NCBI GenBank assembly: GCA_001411745.2
Contig: LIQB01000006.1
Location: 123,137 to 187,136 of the forward strand
Source of the DNA: Psychrobacter glacincola
GTDB lineage: Bacteria > Pseudomonadota > Gammaproteobacteria > Pseudomonadales > Moraxellaceae
Direction: 5' to 3'
Length of the DNA stretch: 64,000 nucleotides
Of this stretch, positions 1-8,834 are shown one piece after another. A program made the translations under genes and the position numbers. Under the pieces are notes generated by a model. That model worked only from the letters and a program-made list of their open reading frames with translations. It ran no database searches and was not told where the DNA came from. Every line of letters begins with the position of its first letter. Position 1 is the stretch's first letter.

Positions 1-10
1 TAATGAAACC

Positions 11-700
11 TTATTTTTGCATCCATTGACGCATTTTTTCGCGCTCAGCAGGCGTGGCTTGTAACCAAATTTGCATAAATTGATCTAAGGTATTAGCAGA
101 TGAATTAACGCTAGTGGTTTGCTTAGTAGTCGCTACCGTACCCGTATTCACATTTGGTTGATCTAATGCGGCAATCGCACGCTGATTCTGTAGCTCTGCA
201 TCACCTGCTCCGCCAAACACACCGCCGAACGCCTTGCCTAAGCCTGACAACAAGCCACCTTGATTACCAGCGATACCTTGCTGACTTGCAACCACAGTAT
301 TGTTTTTCTCTACTGCCAGTATCGGACGCTTGGCATATTCTTTAGCTGCTGCATACTCTTCTGGCTGATTCGGCATGGTCAGACGATAGGTTTGATTGTC
401 CGCCAATTCTGCCGTCACGCTCACATTACCCGAACGTAAATAGTCATGCTCATCACGGCGCAAGTCATATAAGCGGTCATACTTCGCAGTAATCGCATGT
501 TGACCCGGCTGAAGCGTGAACTTTTTAGTCAATGGTTGAAAAGCGCTCTGCTGCACTTCTTGCCCATTGATAGCCGTGACTTTGATATGGTCATCAACCA
601 GTAGCGTTACTTCAGCATGCGACAGCATAGAGACAGAGCCTGCACCAATAAGCAACGTGCTGATGGTCAGTTTTTTTAGCAAAGAAGCATTGGATTTCAT
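11..700 (-). CDS. DUF2057 (YccT/CsgI-like) exported protein
   Basis: About 229 residues. The N-terminus is a typical signal peptide (basic MKSNASLLKK, hydrophobic core, SHA before EVTLLVDD), so the product is periplasmic or outer-membrane associated. The body (HIKVTAINGQEV, TLQPGQHAITAKYDRLYD) matches my memory of the DUF2057 family, whose E. coli member YccT/CsgI affects curli assembly; its role here is unknown. The C-terminal third has a Gly-rich stretch (GGLLSGLGKAFGGVFGGAG, about residues 148-166) and then a Thr/Ser/Asn-rich linker. I take the ATG at 700 because GGAA lies six bases upstream; an in-frame ATG at 712 has no ribosome site. The gene runs in the same direction as hda, 75 bases upstream of it. 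Confidence 0.75.
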   Translation of the reverse strand: MKSNASLLKKLTISTLLIGAGSVSMLSHAEVTLLVDDHIKVTAINGQEVQQSAFQPLTKKFTLQPGQHAITAKYDRLYDLRRDEHDYLRSGNVSVTAELADNQTYRLTMPNQPEEYAAAKEYAKRPILAVEKNNTVVASQQGIAGNQGGLLSGLGKAFGGVFGGAGDAELQNQRAIAALDQPNVNTGTVATTKQTTSVNSSANTLDQFMQIWLQATPAEREKMRQWMQK

Positions 701-775
701 AAGTGATTCCATTAATAGTGAAAACGTTTTGGCAATAGTAAAAGCGCTTTGGATAAAAGACTTTAGTTGTTAATG

Positions 776-1579
776 CTAAAAATCAAGTGGCATCGTATGT
801 TGATCTTGTTCCGCTGAATCGTTATCTACTTGTGTCTCTTGCGCAATATCAGCAAGCTCTGCTGCTAGTGTCTGCTCATCAATGGTACGCAATGCGTCAG
901 TGATGACTGCTTTGGATATATTGCTACGCCCCAGGTTCGAAAACATCGGCTGAATATAATTGAGTACTTCCATCATCGCACCGATGCGATGTGGTCCTTC
1001 AGTAAGCAAATAATCAATAATTCGATCATCAAACTGCCAACCACGTCGACGCAAGATAGATTGTAATAACGCCTGACGGTCGGCTAAGTCATGACCATTG
1101 GGTACTTTAAACGTAGGTGCTTGTGCCAAACGAGTCAGCAAATCCCTCAATTGAAAGGGCAAATCACCAGCAGGCTTATTGGCTGCAAACAACAATTGAC
1201 GCTGCCCTTCACGGCTGCGATTAATCAGATGAAATAAAGCTTCTTGCCACTGACTGTTTTGTTCAATGACTTCCAAGTCATCAATCGCAATCAAGGAGAA
1301 GTTTTCTAGCGATGAAAGGACATTGACATCGGTATGAATAAGCTCATTTAATGACAGACAAATCGCTGACTTGTCCATCTCAATAAACGACTCACAAATA
1401 GCGGATAATAAGTGCGATTTACCAGTAGCAGGACTGCCAAATAGGTACAGCTGACCTATCAGGCCGACATGTAGCTGCCGCACTGCATCGATAATAGACA
1501 TCCAACCCGGACCAGCGAAGTCGCTGAGACTTGCATCATGCTTTATGTCCAGATTGAGACTTAGCTGTGCTTCTGCCAT
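776..1579 (-). CDS. hda: DnaA regulatory inactivator Hda
   Basis: 267-residue AAA+ protein of the DnaA/Hda family. Hda together with the DNA-loaded sliding clamp stimulates ATP hydrolysis by DnaA after initiation. Visible features: an N-terminal clamp-binding motif QLSLNL (residues 5-10), Walker A GSPATGKS (48-55), Walker B LIAIDDLE (about 95-102) and arginine-rich sensor regions. It lacks DnaA's DNA-binding domain IV. It is longer than E. coli Hda because of a C-terminal Gln/Asp-rich tail of about 30 residues. Its neighbour on the same strand is the PerM-type permease, and purMN lie beyond, an arrangement I know from Moraxellaceae. Function is confident from motif plus context. Confidence 0.9.
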   Translation of the reverse strand: MAEAQLSLNLDIKHDASLSDFAGPGWMSIIDAVRQLHVGLIGQLYLFGSPATGKSHLLSAICESFIEMDKSAICLSLNELIHTDVNVLSSLENFSLIAIDDLEVIEQNSQWQEALFHLINRSREGQRQLLFAANKPAGDLPFQLRDLLTRLAQAPTFKVPNGHDLADRQALLQSILRRRGWQFDDRIIDYLLTEGPHRIGAMMEVLNYIQPMFSNLGRSNISKAVITDALRTIDEQTLAAELADIAQETQVDNDSAEQDQHTMPLDF

Positions 1580-1993
1580 GAATCATCAACTCGGTTTGCG
1601 TAGCACAATCAATAAAAAGGCTAAACGACTAATATTCTTATAAACTGGCTCTGATAAATTCGTTTTAACCAAAGCCAACCTAATAACGGTCAATACCGTT
1701 ATTACTGTGCCTATATATAACATATTTGCAAAATGACTGACAAGTCTTTTACCCACAACACCCATCATTCGCCTTTAGTCACGCAGACAAAAGGCGGTAA
1801 TATGGTCGATTCTCGATAGAACCGATACCTTATATTGCAGCGTTGAGGTGGTATAAATTTCTCTGGCGTGCTGCGCCTACGCCGACAAAGGCTGCATAAA
1901 ATTTATCCCAGACCCACTGTATCGTGTTAATACTAAATGCATCATATAAGCTATCACCCAAATGATTGGCTGTCAGTGATACATACAACCTGA
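1580..1993. other. Intergenic region hda-perM with an imperfect inverted repeat
   Basis: No convincing gene. An open frame on the minus strand at 1586-1768 could encode 60 residues with a hydrophobic stretch, but it has no ribosome site and no recognisable homology. At about 1848-1904 the segment is bounded by ATAAATTT and AAATTTAT and is GC-richer than its surroundings (CGTGCTGCGCCTACGCCGAC), which suggests a small dispersed intergenic repeat rather than a gene. Confidence 0.4.
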
Positions 1994-3100
1994 TTATTTT
2001 TCTTCAAACAGTGCCAACTGCTTACGACCTTTATAAAAATCAGTGGTTTGATAATAAGCGTATAAATGACGGAACAATACGTTTAAGACAGCAGACACTG
2101 GCAGCGCAATCAGCATACCAACAAAACCGAGCAAACTTGCGCCTGCTAGTACCGAAAATATCACCCACAATGGCGATAGACCGATTTTGTCACCCAATAA
2201 TAATGGCTGTAAAATATAACCCTCAGCGGCTTGCCCGATTAAGAACGCGCCCGCAATCAGTGATAAATATGTCCAATCTAAGCCAAACTGAAATAAGCAA
2301 GCGAGGATGGCAGCGATAAAGCCCATACCGAAGCCCAAATACGGCACAAAGCTAGCAATACCAGCTACCATACCAATGATTAGCCCAAGCTCAAGCCCAA
2401 TAAGCTGCAACTGTACAGCGTAGATAGCACCCAACAACACCATCACCAATAATTGACCCTTAATAAATGCCATCAGGGCGCGATCACATTCTTGAGCGAT
2501 TGCCACTACCTTTTTGCAATAAGGCGCGGGAATCGCCATCTTCCACGTTTGCAGGCGCTGATCCCAATTAAACAAGAAATAAAAGGTCAAAATCGGTACC
2601 AGCACAATGAGTCCAGCATTATTGATAAAGTTCATACTAGATACCAGTATTTGGTTCATCATGGTACTGGCATCTTCAAACTTATAATTGGTTTGCATAT
2701 ATTCAACCAAGGTCTCAGAAAAACCCTTCGCCTCAAGCTCAGGCAAACGAATACGGCTATTGCTAGCAAACCATTCGCGTACCACGTCATTATACCAAGT
2801 GAGTACCTTTGGCAGATATTCCCACGCCGCTTGCAGCTGATGCCACAAGGTCGGTATCAACCACCACAATAGCAGTGCCATGCTCAGGGTAATGGTCGAA
2901 TATACGATAATAATCGCAATCCAACGTTTGATATATTTCGATAAGCGCTTAACCAGCGGATTAAACAGATAAGCCAACACAAAAGCTACGACAAATGGCA
3001 CGATGACCGGCGTCATCAAATATAATAAAAATACCGCTACCACAATAGCAACGACGATAAATAGGCGTCGAAAAAAGGGGTCTATTGATCGGTTTGTCAT
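1994..3100 (-). CDS. AI-2E family transporter (PerM-type permease)
   Basis: 368-residue polytopic inner-membrane protein. Hydrophobic segments include FIVVAIVVAVFLLYLM, VIVPFVVAFVLAYLF, AIIIVYSTITLSMALLLWW, LIVLVPILTFYFLF and a C-terminal cluster of four, with the family's Pro/Gly-rich ASFVPYLGFGMGFIAA segment. This is the AI-2E/PerM/YdjZ-like superfamily (Pfam AI-2E_transport). Substrates are poorly established; members have been linked to autoinducer-2 export or Na+/H+ exchange, and neither can be assigned here. It is divergent from purM across 345 bases and precedes hda on the minus strand. The PerM-hda pairing is common in gammaproteobacteria. Confidence 0.85.
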   Translation of the reverse strand: MTNRSIDPFFRRLFIVVAIVVAVFLLYLMTPVIVPFVVAFVLAYLFNPLVKRLSKYIKRWIAIIIVYSTITLSMALLLWWLIPTLWHQLQAAWEYLPKVLTWYNDVVREWFASNSRIRLPELEAKGFSETLVEYMQTNYKFEDASTMMNQILVSSMNFINNAGLIVLVPILTFYFLFNWDQRLQTWKMAIPAPYCKKVVAIAQECDRALMAFIKGQLLVMVLLGAIYAVQLQLIGLELGLIIGMVAGIASFVPYLGFGMGFIAAILACLFQFGLDWTYLSLIAGAFLIGQAAEGYILQPLLLGDKIGLSPLWVIFSVLAGASLLGFVGMLIALPVSAVLNVLFRHLYAYYQTTDFYKGRKQLALFEEK

Positions 3101-3337
3101 GAAGCTGGTCCTACGAATGGGCTGATTTAAGAGGATGATATGATTTCAAGTTGCTTATAGATTTTATTAAATGGCGATACGCCAATAGCAAACAGTTATT
3201 GAGCGTAATGTTAGCCTTCTATTATCACAGAGTCCCATAAAAAAGCCGTCATTTTTTGTTTCTTAATTTTTATATCATCTTTATTACCGTCTTTATGAAA
3301 TATTAGCTAAATATCGAGTAAATAACCGCAAGTTGTT

Positions 3338-3367
3338 TTGCGAGTCGGGGTCATTTTTGGGTATAAT
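3338..3367 (+). promoter_or_regulatory. Probable sigma-70 promoter of purMN
   Basis: TTGCGA (3338-3343), an 18-base spacer, then a perfect TATAAT (3362-3367) preceded by a G-rich extension. It lies about 85 bases upstream of the purM start in the 345-base divergent spacer, which otherwise shows nothing I can name. No PurR operator is obvious by eye. Confidence 0.55.
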
Positions 3368-3451
3368 GCGCGCACTATATTCAGAATTAACACGACCAAC
3401 TCGACTTTCTACTGACAGACCTTCTTTTCCTATAAAATTTGTGAGATGACC

Positions 3452-4513
3452 ATGAGTAACAAGCCTTCTTTAAGCTACAAAGATGCTGGTGTTGATATTG
3501 ATGCTGGCGATGCGTTGGTACAACGTATCAAATCCGTGGCAAAAGCCACCTCACGCCCTGAAGTTGTGGGCGGACTTGGCGGCTTTGGGGCGCTTTGTCG
3601 CATTCCGACTGGTTACACCTCACCTCTATTGGTTTCTGGTACGGACGGTGTCGGTACCAAACTCAAACTGGCATTACAATTAAATCGTCATGATACGATC
3701 GGTATCGACTTGGTCGCCATGTGCGTCAACGATTTATTAGTTTGCGGTGCAGAGCCATTATTTTTCTTAGACTATTATGCAACTGGCAAGCTTGATATTG
3801 ATGTAGCAGCGACTGTGGTCACAGGTATTGGTGAAGGCTGTAAGCTATCAAACTGTGCTCTGATCGGCGGCGAAACCGCTGAGATGCCAGGTATGTATCA
3901 AGACGACGATTATGACTTGGCTGGATTTTGTGTCGGTGTGGTCGAAGAAGCGGAAGTCATCACTGGCGAAAACGTCGCGGAAGGCGATGTATTGATCGCT
4001 CTTGCTTCAAGTGGTGCACACTCAAACGGTTATTCATTGGTACGTAAAGTCATCGAAGTCAGCGGCATTGATGTGACGAGCAGTGATGAGCAATTAGACG
4101 GTCAGCCTATCCAAGACGCGTTAATGGCCCCTACTCGCATCTATGTTAAAGCGATTAAAGCGCTACAAGATACTCTTGGTAGCTCAGCGCTGCATGCAAT
4201 GTCACATATCACTGGTGGCGGCTTAACCGATAATTTACCACGTGTATTACCAGAGAATTTAGCTGCTAGTATTGATACGACTAGCTGGAAGTTCTCAGAG
4301 CTATTCACTTGGTTACAAACCCAAGGAAATATTGAACAAAGCGAGATGTACCGCACTTTCAACTGCGGCGTTGGTTTTGTCATTGTCGTACCTAAAGATA
4401 AAGCAGATGCGGCCATTAGCACTTTAAATGAGGCTGGTGAAAAAGCATGGAAATTAGGTGAAATGGTTAGTCGCTGCACTGATGACCAGGCGGACGCAGT
4501 GGTGTACCGTTAA
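3452..4513 (+). CDS. purM: Phosphoribosylformylglycinamidine cyclo-ligase (AIR synthetase)
   Basis: 353 residues. PurM closes the imidazole ring of purines: FGAM + ATP gives AIR. Hallmarks: GTDGVGTK (residues 63-70), [30 protein letters not shown] (139-148), [10 protein letters not shown] and the glycine-rich [16 protein letters not shown]. The length matches the family (about 345). I choose the ATG at 3452, not the one at 3446, because GTGAG lies six bases before it. The TAA stop overlaps the purN ATG by one base (TAATG), so the pair is translationally coupled. Cytosolic; purine-responsive regulation would be expected but no operator is visible. Confidence 0.97.
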   Translation: MSNKPSLSYKDAGVDIDAGDALVQRIKSVAKATSRPEVVGGLGGFGALCRIPTGYTSPLLVSGTDGVGTKLKLALQLNRHDTIGIDLVAMCVNDLLVCGAEPLFFLDYYATGKLDIDVAATVVTGIGEGCKLSNCALIGGETAEMPGMYQDDDYDLAGFCVGVVEEAEVITGENVAEGDVLIALASSGAHSNGYSLVRKVIEVSGIDVTSSDEQLDGQPIQDALMAPTRIYVKAIKALQDTLGSSALHAMSHITGGGLTDNLPRVLPENLAASIDTTSWKFSELFTWLQTQGNIEQSEMYRTFNCGVGFVIVVPKDKADAAISTLNEAGEKAWKLGEMVSRCTDDQADAVVYR

Positions 4514-5220
4514 TGTCAGAAATATCGCTAATATCAACCAATATACGCCAAGACAGTAAGCCTTTGCGCATTGCTGTCTTGGTATCTGGTAGTGGTAGCA
4601 ACTTGCAAGTACTGATAGATGCGATGCAAGCTGGCGCACTGCCAATTGAGATTGTTGGCGTCATTAGCAACCGCGAGGATGCTTATGCCATCACCCGTGC
4701 AAAAGACGCTGACATTCCAGTGGCAGTATTGTCACATGTTGCTAGCGGCAAACGCATGGGAATCAAGACTTTTGAGACTCATGCCAGCAGCCAACTAGCA
4801 TCATGGCAACCAGATCTCATTGTGTTAGCTGGTTTTATGCGTGTCTTGAGTGCAGATTTTATCGATAATGCACCAGCGCCGATGATTAATCTGCACCCCT
4901 CTTTACTACCTATCTATAAAGGCCTTGATACCCATCAGCGTGCGATACAAGCAGGTGAGCGACATCATGGCTGTAGTATTCATGTCGTCACCGCTGAGCT
5001 CGACGCGGGTACTGTTTTGACCCAAGCGCTGTTAGAGATACATCAAAGAGACACTGCCGATAGCTTGCAAGCACGCGTGCAAAAGCTTGAGCATCAATTG
5101 CTCCCTTGGACGATTTTATTATTGGCCAAAGGCGCACTCTCGCTAGACCATGCTCAAGCAGCCAATCAACAAAGTATGTCTTTACCAACGCTACCATTAA
5201 AACTATATTTGAACGACTGA
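4513..5220 (+). CDS. purN: Phosphoribosylglycinamide formyltransferase
   Basis: 235 residues. PurN transfers the formyl group of 10-formyl-THF to GAR, the third step of purine synthesis. Seen: phosphate-binding VSGSGSN (residues 24-30), catalytic Asn and His in INLHPSLLP (125-133), and catalytic Asp in AELDAGTV (161-168). The N-terminus carries about 16 extra residues ([16 protein letters not shown]) relative to E. coli PurN, and the C-terminus is slightly extended. It starts within the purM stop codon, and the unit ends in a strong hairpin at 5284. The purMN pair occurs across gammaproteobacteria. Confidence 0.96.
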   Translation: MSEISLISTNIRQDSKPLRIAVLVSGSGSNLQVLIDAMQAGALPIEIVGVISNREDAYAITRAKDADIPVAVLSHVASGKRMGIKTFETHASSQLASWQPDLIVLAGFMRVLSADFIDNAPAPMINLHPSLLPIYKGLDTHQRAIQAGERHHGCSIHVVTAELDAGTVLTQALLEIHQRDTADSLQARVQKLEHQLLPWTILLLAKGALSLDHAQAANQQSMSLPTLPLKLYLND

Positions 5221-5283
5221 GTAAGTAGCGACAGTCACAAATTATCAGGCACCAACTATCAAACTTAAACTCTTTGCATAAAA

Positions 5284-5316
5284 AAGCCCAGTCACTCAAT
5301 GAATGACTGGGCTTTC
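5284..5316. terminator. Bidirectional intrinsic terminator, purN / aldehyde dehydrogenase
   Basis: A 12-bp stem (AAAGCCCAGTCA / TGACTGGGCTTT) with a 9-base loop, preceded by an A-run and ending in T's, between the convergent genes purN and the dehydrogenase at 5371. Confidence 0.85.
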
Positions 5317-5370
5317 TAATAGCTACCTTTAAAATCTTCTAAAACATATTAATCCCGAAGACTTCAGCTA

Positions 5371-6753
5371 TTATTGACTTTTATGAACATGTAGCCCTTT
5401 AATATTTACAAATTCTTTGATACCAAAACCGCCATGCTCGCGACCATGACCTGAGTTCTTCACTCCACCAAATGGCAACGCTGGATTTGCAAGACCGTAA
5501 CCATTGATATAGACCATGCCCGTATCAAACTCTTCACGCGCTAGGCGAATGGCTTTGGCTTCGTCTTTAGAGAAGATAGCACCGCCCAAACCGTAGCGAC
5601 TGTCATTGGCAATGCGTAATGCATCATCTTGGTCTTTGGCTCGTATTAATGAGGCGACAGGACCAAATAATTCGTCATCATAGGCAGGTTGGCCTTTTTC
5701 GACATTCTCCAAGATAGTGGCTGGATAAAAACTGCCTTTACCTTCTGGCAATTGACCACCAACAGCAATCGTTGCGCCTTTTGCCACACTGTCTTCTACT
5801 TGCTCATGCAATTTTTCTTGTAAATCTTTGCGGGCTAACGGACCAAGATCAGAGTCATCATTCATCGGATCACCAGATTTAGCATCTGCAAACTTTTTGA
5901 CAATGCGTTCACGGAAATCATCGTACAAGCTATCAACGACGATAAAGCGCTTAGCGGCGACACAAGTTTCACCATTATTAATGAGACGCGCTTGGGTACA
6001 AGTTTCTACCGCTAACTCTACATCAGCATCTTCTAAGACAATAAAGGCATCGTTTGAGCCTAATTCTAGCACCACCTTTTTAATGGCTTTTGCTGCTTGC
6101 TGACCCACAATGCTACCAGCGCCGTCGCTACCTGTCAGTGTGACACCGCGCACTTTGTCATGACCGATTAATGCTTCTGATTGGTCGTGATCGATTAAAA
6201 TCGTACGGAACAAATCGTTTGGTAACTCTGACTCATGGAAGATTTTTTCGATTAACAAGCCTGAACCAGTCACGTTTGACGCGTGCTTGAGTAAAATACT
6301 ATTACCTGCCATCAGATTTGCGATGGTATAACGGAATACTTGGTAAGCAGGAAAGTTCCATGGCTGCATACCATAAATGACACCGATAGGCTGATAAGTC
6401 ACAATACCTTTCTTCAAGCCTTCAAGATCACGTTCATCGTCAGCAAGTGCAGCCACCCCTTTTTCTGCGGTATAGTCGCAAATTGCTTTACACAAATCTA
6501 TTTCTTGCAAACTCTGACTATAGAGCTTACCACGCTCCTCAGTCATGAGTTTAGACAACTCTTCTTTGTACTTGAGCAATGTCTCACCGATAGAATTGAT
6601 GACTTTTGCACGCGCTTCATGGCTGGTTTTACGCCACTCAGTAAATGCTTGGTGCGAGGATTCAACAATCTTGTTCACCTCGTCATTACTCATGTAATCG
6701 TATTCTTTGATCGCTTCACCCGTTGCTGGGTTTATAGTAGTAATATCTGCCAT
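5371..6753 (-). CDS. NAD(P)-dependent aldehyde dehydrogenase, succinate-semialdehyde type
   Basis: 460-residue ALDH-superfamily enzyme, closest by eye to the short Sad/GabD-like succinate semialdehyde dehydrogenases. Motifs: PWNFP (131-135), coenzyme loop LTGSDGAG (206-213), catalytic Glu230 in LELGSNDAF (most relatives read ELGG(S/N)DP), catalytic Cys264 in NGETCVAAKR, and C-terminal PFGGVKNSGHGRE. It would oxidise succinate semialdehyde or a related aldehyde to the acid; the exact substrate is inferred. A good ribosome site (AAGGA, eight bases before the ATG) supports the start. No GABA transaminase lies beside it, so the pathway is not given by context. Confidence 0.85.
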   Translation of the reverse strand: MADITTINPATGEAIKEYDYMSNDEVNKIVESSHQAFTEWRKTSHEARAKVINSIGETLLKYKEELSKLMTEERGKLYSQSLQEIDLCKAICDYTAEKGVAALADDERDLEGLKKGIVTYQPIGVIYGMQPWNFPAYQVFRYTIANLMAGNSILLKHASNVTGSGLLIEKIFHESELPNDLFRTILIDHDQSEALIGHDKVRGVTLTGSDGAGSIVGQQAAKAIKKVVLELGSNDAFIVLEDADVELAVETCTQARLINNGETCVAAKRFIVVDSLYDDFRERIVKKFADAKSGDPMNDDSDLGPLARKDLQEKLHEQVEDSVAKGATIAVGGQLPEGKGSFYPATILENVEKGQPAYDDELFGPVASLIRAKDQDDALRIANDSRYGLGGAIFSKDEAKAIRLAREEFDTGMVYINGYGLANPALPFGGVKNSGHGREHGGFGIKEFVNIKGLHVHKSQ

Positions 6754-7155
6754 GATTATTATCCTTATTTATTCAACTATTTTATTGGTTTGAAAATTGA
6801 TCGCTTAAACATCTGAAAACTTAGAAACACATAAACCAAGAATGGTCATTTTTATAAATGGATATGGTTAAATTGGACAACTTCATCAACGATTTTATGA
6901 AATCCGATACTGTCGTATAACTTAACAATAGGCTATGTATTTGTCTTTTTTCTTAAAGGAAATTCATCATAGCAAAATGTACAACGAGTAGTTTTACAAG
7001 TTATAAAGAAGTGTTCGTAAGATGTTAAGAATGTGACTGACCGATTTATTAGGTTGAAATATTGGACGAGATTTTTCAGTAAAATTACGCCAATAAAAAA
7101 ACCAGCGCTTGGGCTGGTTTAATAAATAAGCAATCGATAACCAAAAACAAATGGC
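6754..7155. other. Intergenic region, AT-rich
   Basis: 402 bases. The left part is the promoter side of the minus-strand dehydrogenase. The right part ends in the LysR terminator at 7094-7120. No open frame with a ribosome site and no repeat was seen. Confidence 0.5.
7094..7120 (-). terminator. Intrinsic terminator of the LysR gene
   Basis: Stem AAACCAGC (7099-7106) / GCTGGTTT (7113-7120). On the minus strand the hairpin is followed by a T-run (A-run at 7094-7100). It lies just downstream of the LysR stop codon. Confidence 0.8.
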
Positions 7156-8145
7156 TTAAAACAAATGATTCATCACAGGAATTTCTTGGGGTGGATTCTC
7201 TTCTTCGTCAACAATTTGACGAGCCACATGCATGATAAGCTGACGCAACCAACGATGGGCGGGATGATGCTGCAACAAAGGCGACCACGCCATCGTTAGC
7301 TCAAATTCAGGGATAAAAAATGGTGGCTCGACCATCATGATACTGTCGTTATTAGCCTGCATTTTTGCTACACGCGTAGGCAAAGTTGCAACCAAATCTT
7401 TATTGGCTGCAAGCATGGCTGGCATTTGATAGTGGCGGGTAAAAACACTGATTTGACGTTTTTGACCTAAACGTTGCAGTGCTTGATCAATTGAACCTAG
7501 GCCACCAGATTTTTCTGGATTGACACCAAATCCCACACCCATACCCGTTTTAGAGACCCAAACGTGCTGCGCCTTAAGATAATTTTTGAGATTAAAGCGA
7601 TGAGCATAGGGACTGTCAGAGGACAATAGGCAGCTAAAGGTATCACGCCAGACCAAAACTTGGTGGAAACTTTGCGGAATTTCATTAAAGCGGTTGATCG
7701 CCAAGTCCACTCGCCCCTGCTCCATATCACGATATGAGACGTCCGATGGCGTTAAGAAATCTAAGATGACATTTGGTGCCTCTGAGCGCAATGCTTTGAC
7801 CAATTTTGGTACCAATGTCGCTTCAGCATAGTCTGAGGTCATGATACGAAAAACGCGCGAGGTACTATAAGGGCGAAACTCGGTACGTGGCTCAAGCACT
7901 TGCGTCAAATCCGCAAGTATTTCACGAATACGAGGCTGTAACTCCAAAGCGCGTTCAGTCGGCGTCATGCCTTCGGATGAGCGTACCAGCAACGGATCAT
8001 TAAATAGCTTACGCAGCCGGCGCAAAATATTACTCATCGCAGGTTGCGTAATGCCAAGCTGCTCAGCTGCACGAGTAACGTTTTTTTCTCGTAACAACAC
8101 ATCTAGATGTACCAATAAATTTAAATCTACCCGCTGCAAATTCAT
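7156..8145 (-). CDS. LysR-family transcriptional regulator
   Basis: 329 residues. The N-terminal winged helix-turn-helix is typical: LNLLVHLDVLLREKNVTRAA, then LGITQPAMSNILRRLRKLF and PLLVRSSEGMTPTERA, followed by a linker helix and a periplasmic-binding-protein-like effector domain. The effector-domain text resembles the NodD/NahR/DntR branch, whose effectors are often aromatic or small organic acids, but the ligand here is unknown. It is divergent from isocitrate lyase across a 689-base spacer, so aceA or autoregulation are natural guesses. The ATG at 8145 has AAAGAG just upstream. Confidence 0.9.
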   Translation of the reverse strand: MNLQRVDLNLLVHLDVLLREKNVTRAAEQLGITQPAMSNILRRLRKLFNDPLLVRSSEGMTPTERALELQPRIREILADLTQVLEPRTEFRPYSTSRVFRIMTSDYAEATLVPKLVKALRSEAPNVILDFLTPSDVSYRDMEQGRVDLAINRFNEIPQSFHQVLVWRDTFSCLLSSDSPYAHRFNLKNYLKAQHVWVSKTGMGVGFGVNPEKSGGLGSIDQALQRLGQKRQISVFTRHYQMPAMLAANKDLVATLPTRVAKMQANNDSIMMVEPPFFIPEFELTMAWSPLLQHHPAHRWLRQLIMHVARQIVDEEENPPQEIPVMNHLF

Positions 8146-8834
8146 ATATGTCTCTTTACCTTAAAATAAATACCACTACAAACGCGGCGTTTTTTGCCCT
8201 GTTATTTAGTATAAATCATCTATAACAGCATGAAATAAGGACAATTTTATATTAATTATTTTGATATACGCTTATTATAACTGAAATTATTAATCATAAG
8301 TCATTGTTTTATATGCACTATCATAAAATTAAATACCCAAGATAATAATCATAAACTAGATAAATCAAGGTAACCTAGCTATAGTGGCTAGCAAGCGCTT
8401 AATCAGTCCTTGTTTAATGTTAGGCAGTCGCCGTGCGTTTTGATGGATTGACTACCATAGGTATTTTATCGCATTTTCATGCGGAAATACGGACATAACA
8501 TTTATTACACAAACTTAATTTTTTGCTCTCATTTGTTTTTAAGCTTGAATTAGTAGTTGGCACTTTTTAGGGCAATAAGCACTTTAACAGTCAAAAAAGG
8601 CTTATAAAAAGCGCATTCAACCTAAAACGAAAGACCCAATAATAAAAGCTGACCGATTCGACAGGTTTTATTTGCTTTTATCATAATTTTCTTATAGTTT
8701 AGTAGAGATTGCTAACGCATAAGGTTTATATTTTAGATTTTCACTTCTGCCAGCATCTTTCTACATATATCAAAATTACCTCAATACTTGTAATTTTCTA
8801 AGTTACTAATTTTCACCACCCCAAGGAGACATAG
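8146..8834. other. Long AT-rich divergent spacer, LysR / isocitrate lyase
   Basis: 689 bases without a credible gene. It contains two near-identical TAATCATAA motifs (about 8290-8300 and 8346-8355) and an inverted repeat AATAAAAGC (8641-8649) / GCTTTTAT (8674-8681) that could be an operator or leader hairpin. The length and AT-richness suggest a heavily regulated promoter for aceA. No promoter was fixed with confidence. Confidence 0.45.

Noticed and set aside
1586..1768. 60-codon minus-strand frame upstream of hda with hydrophobic residues
   Set aside because: No ribosome site and no recognisable similarity; it occupies a spacer. Kept only as a remark in the intergenic entry.
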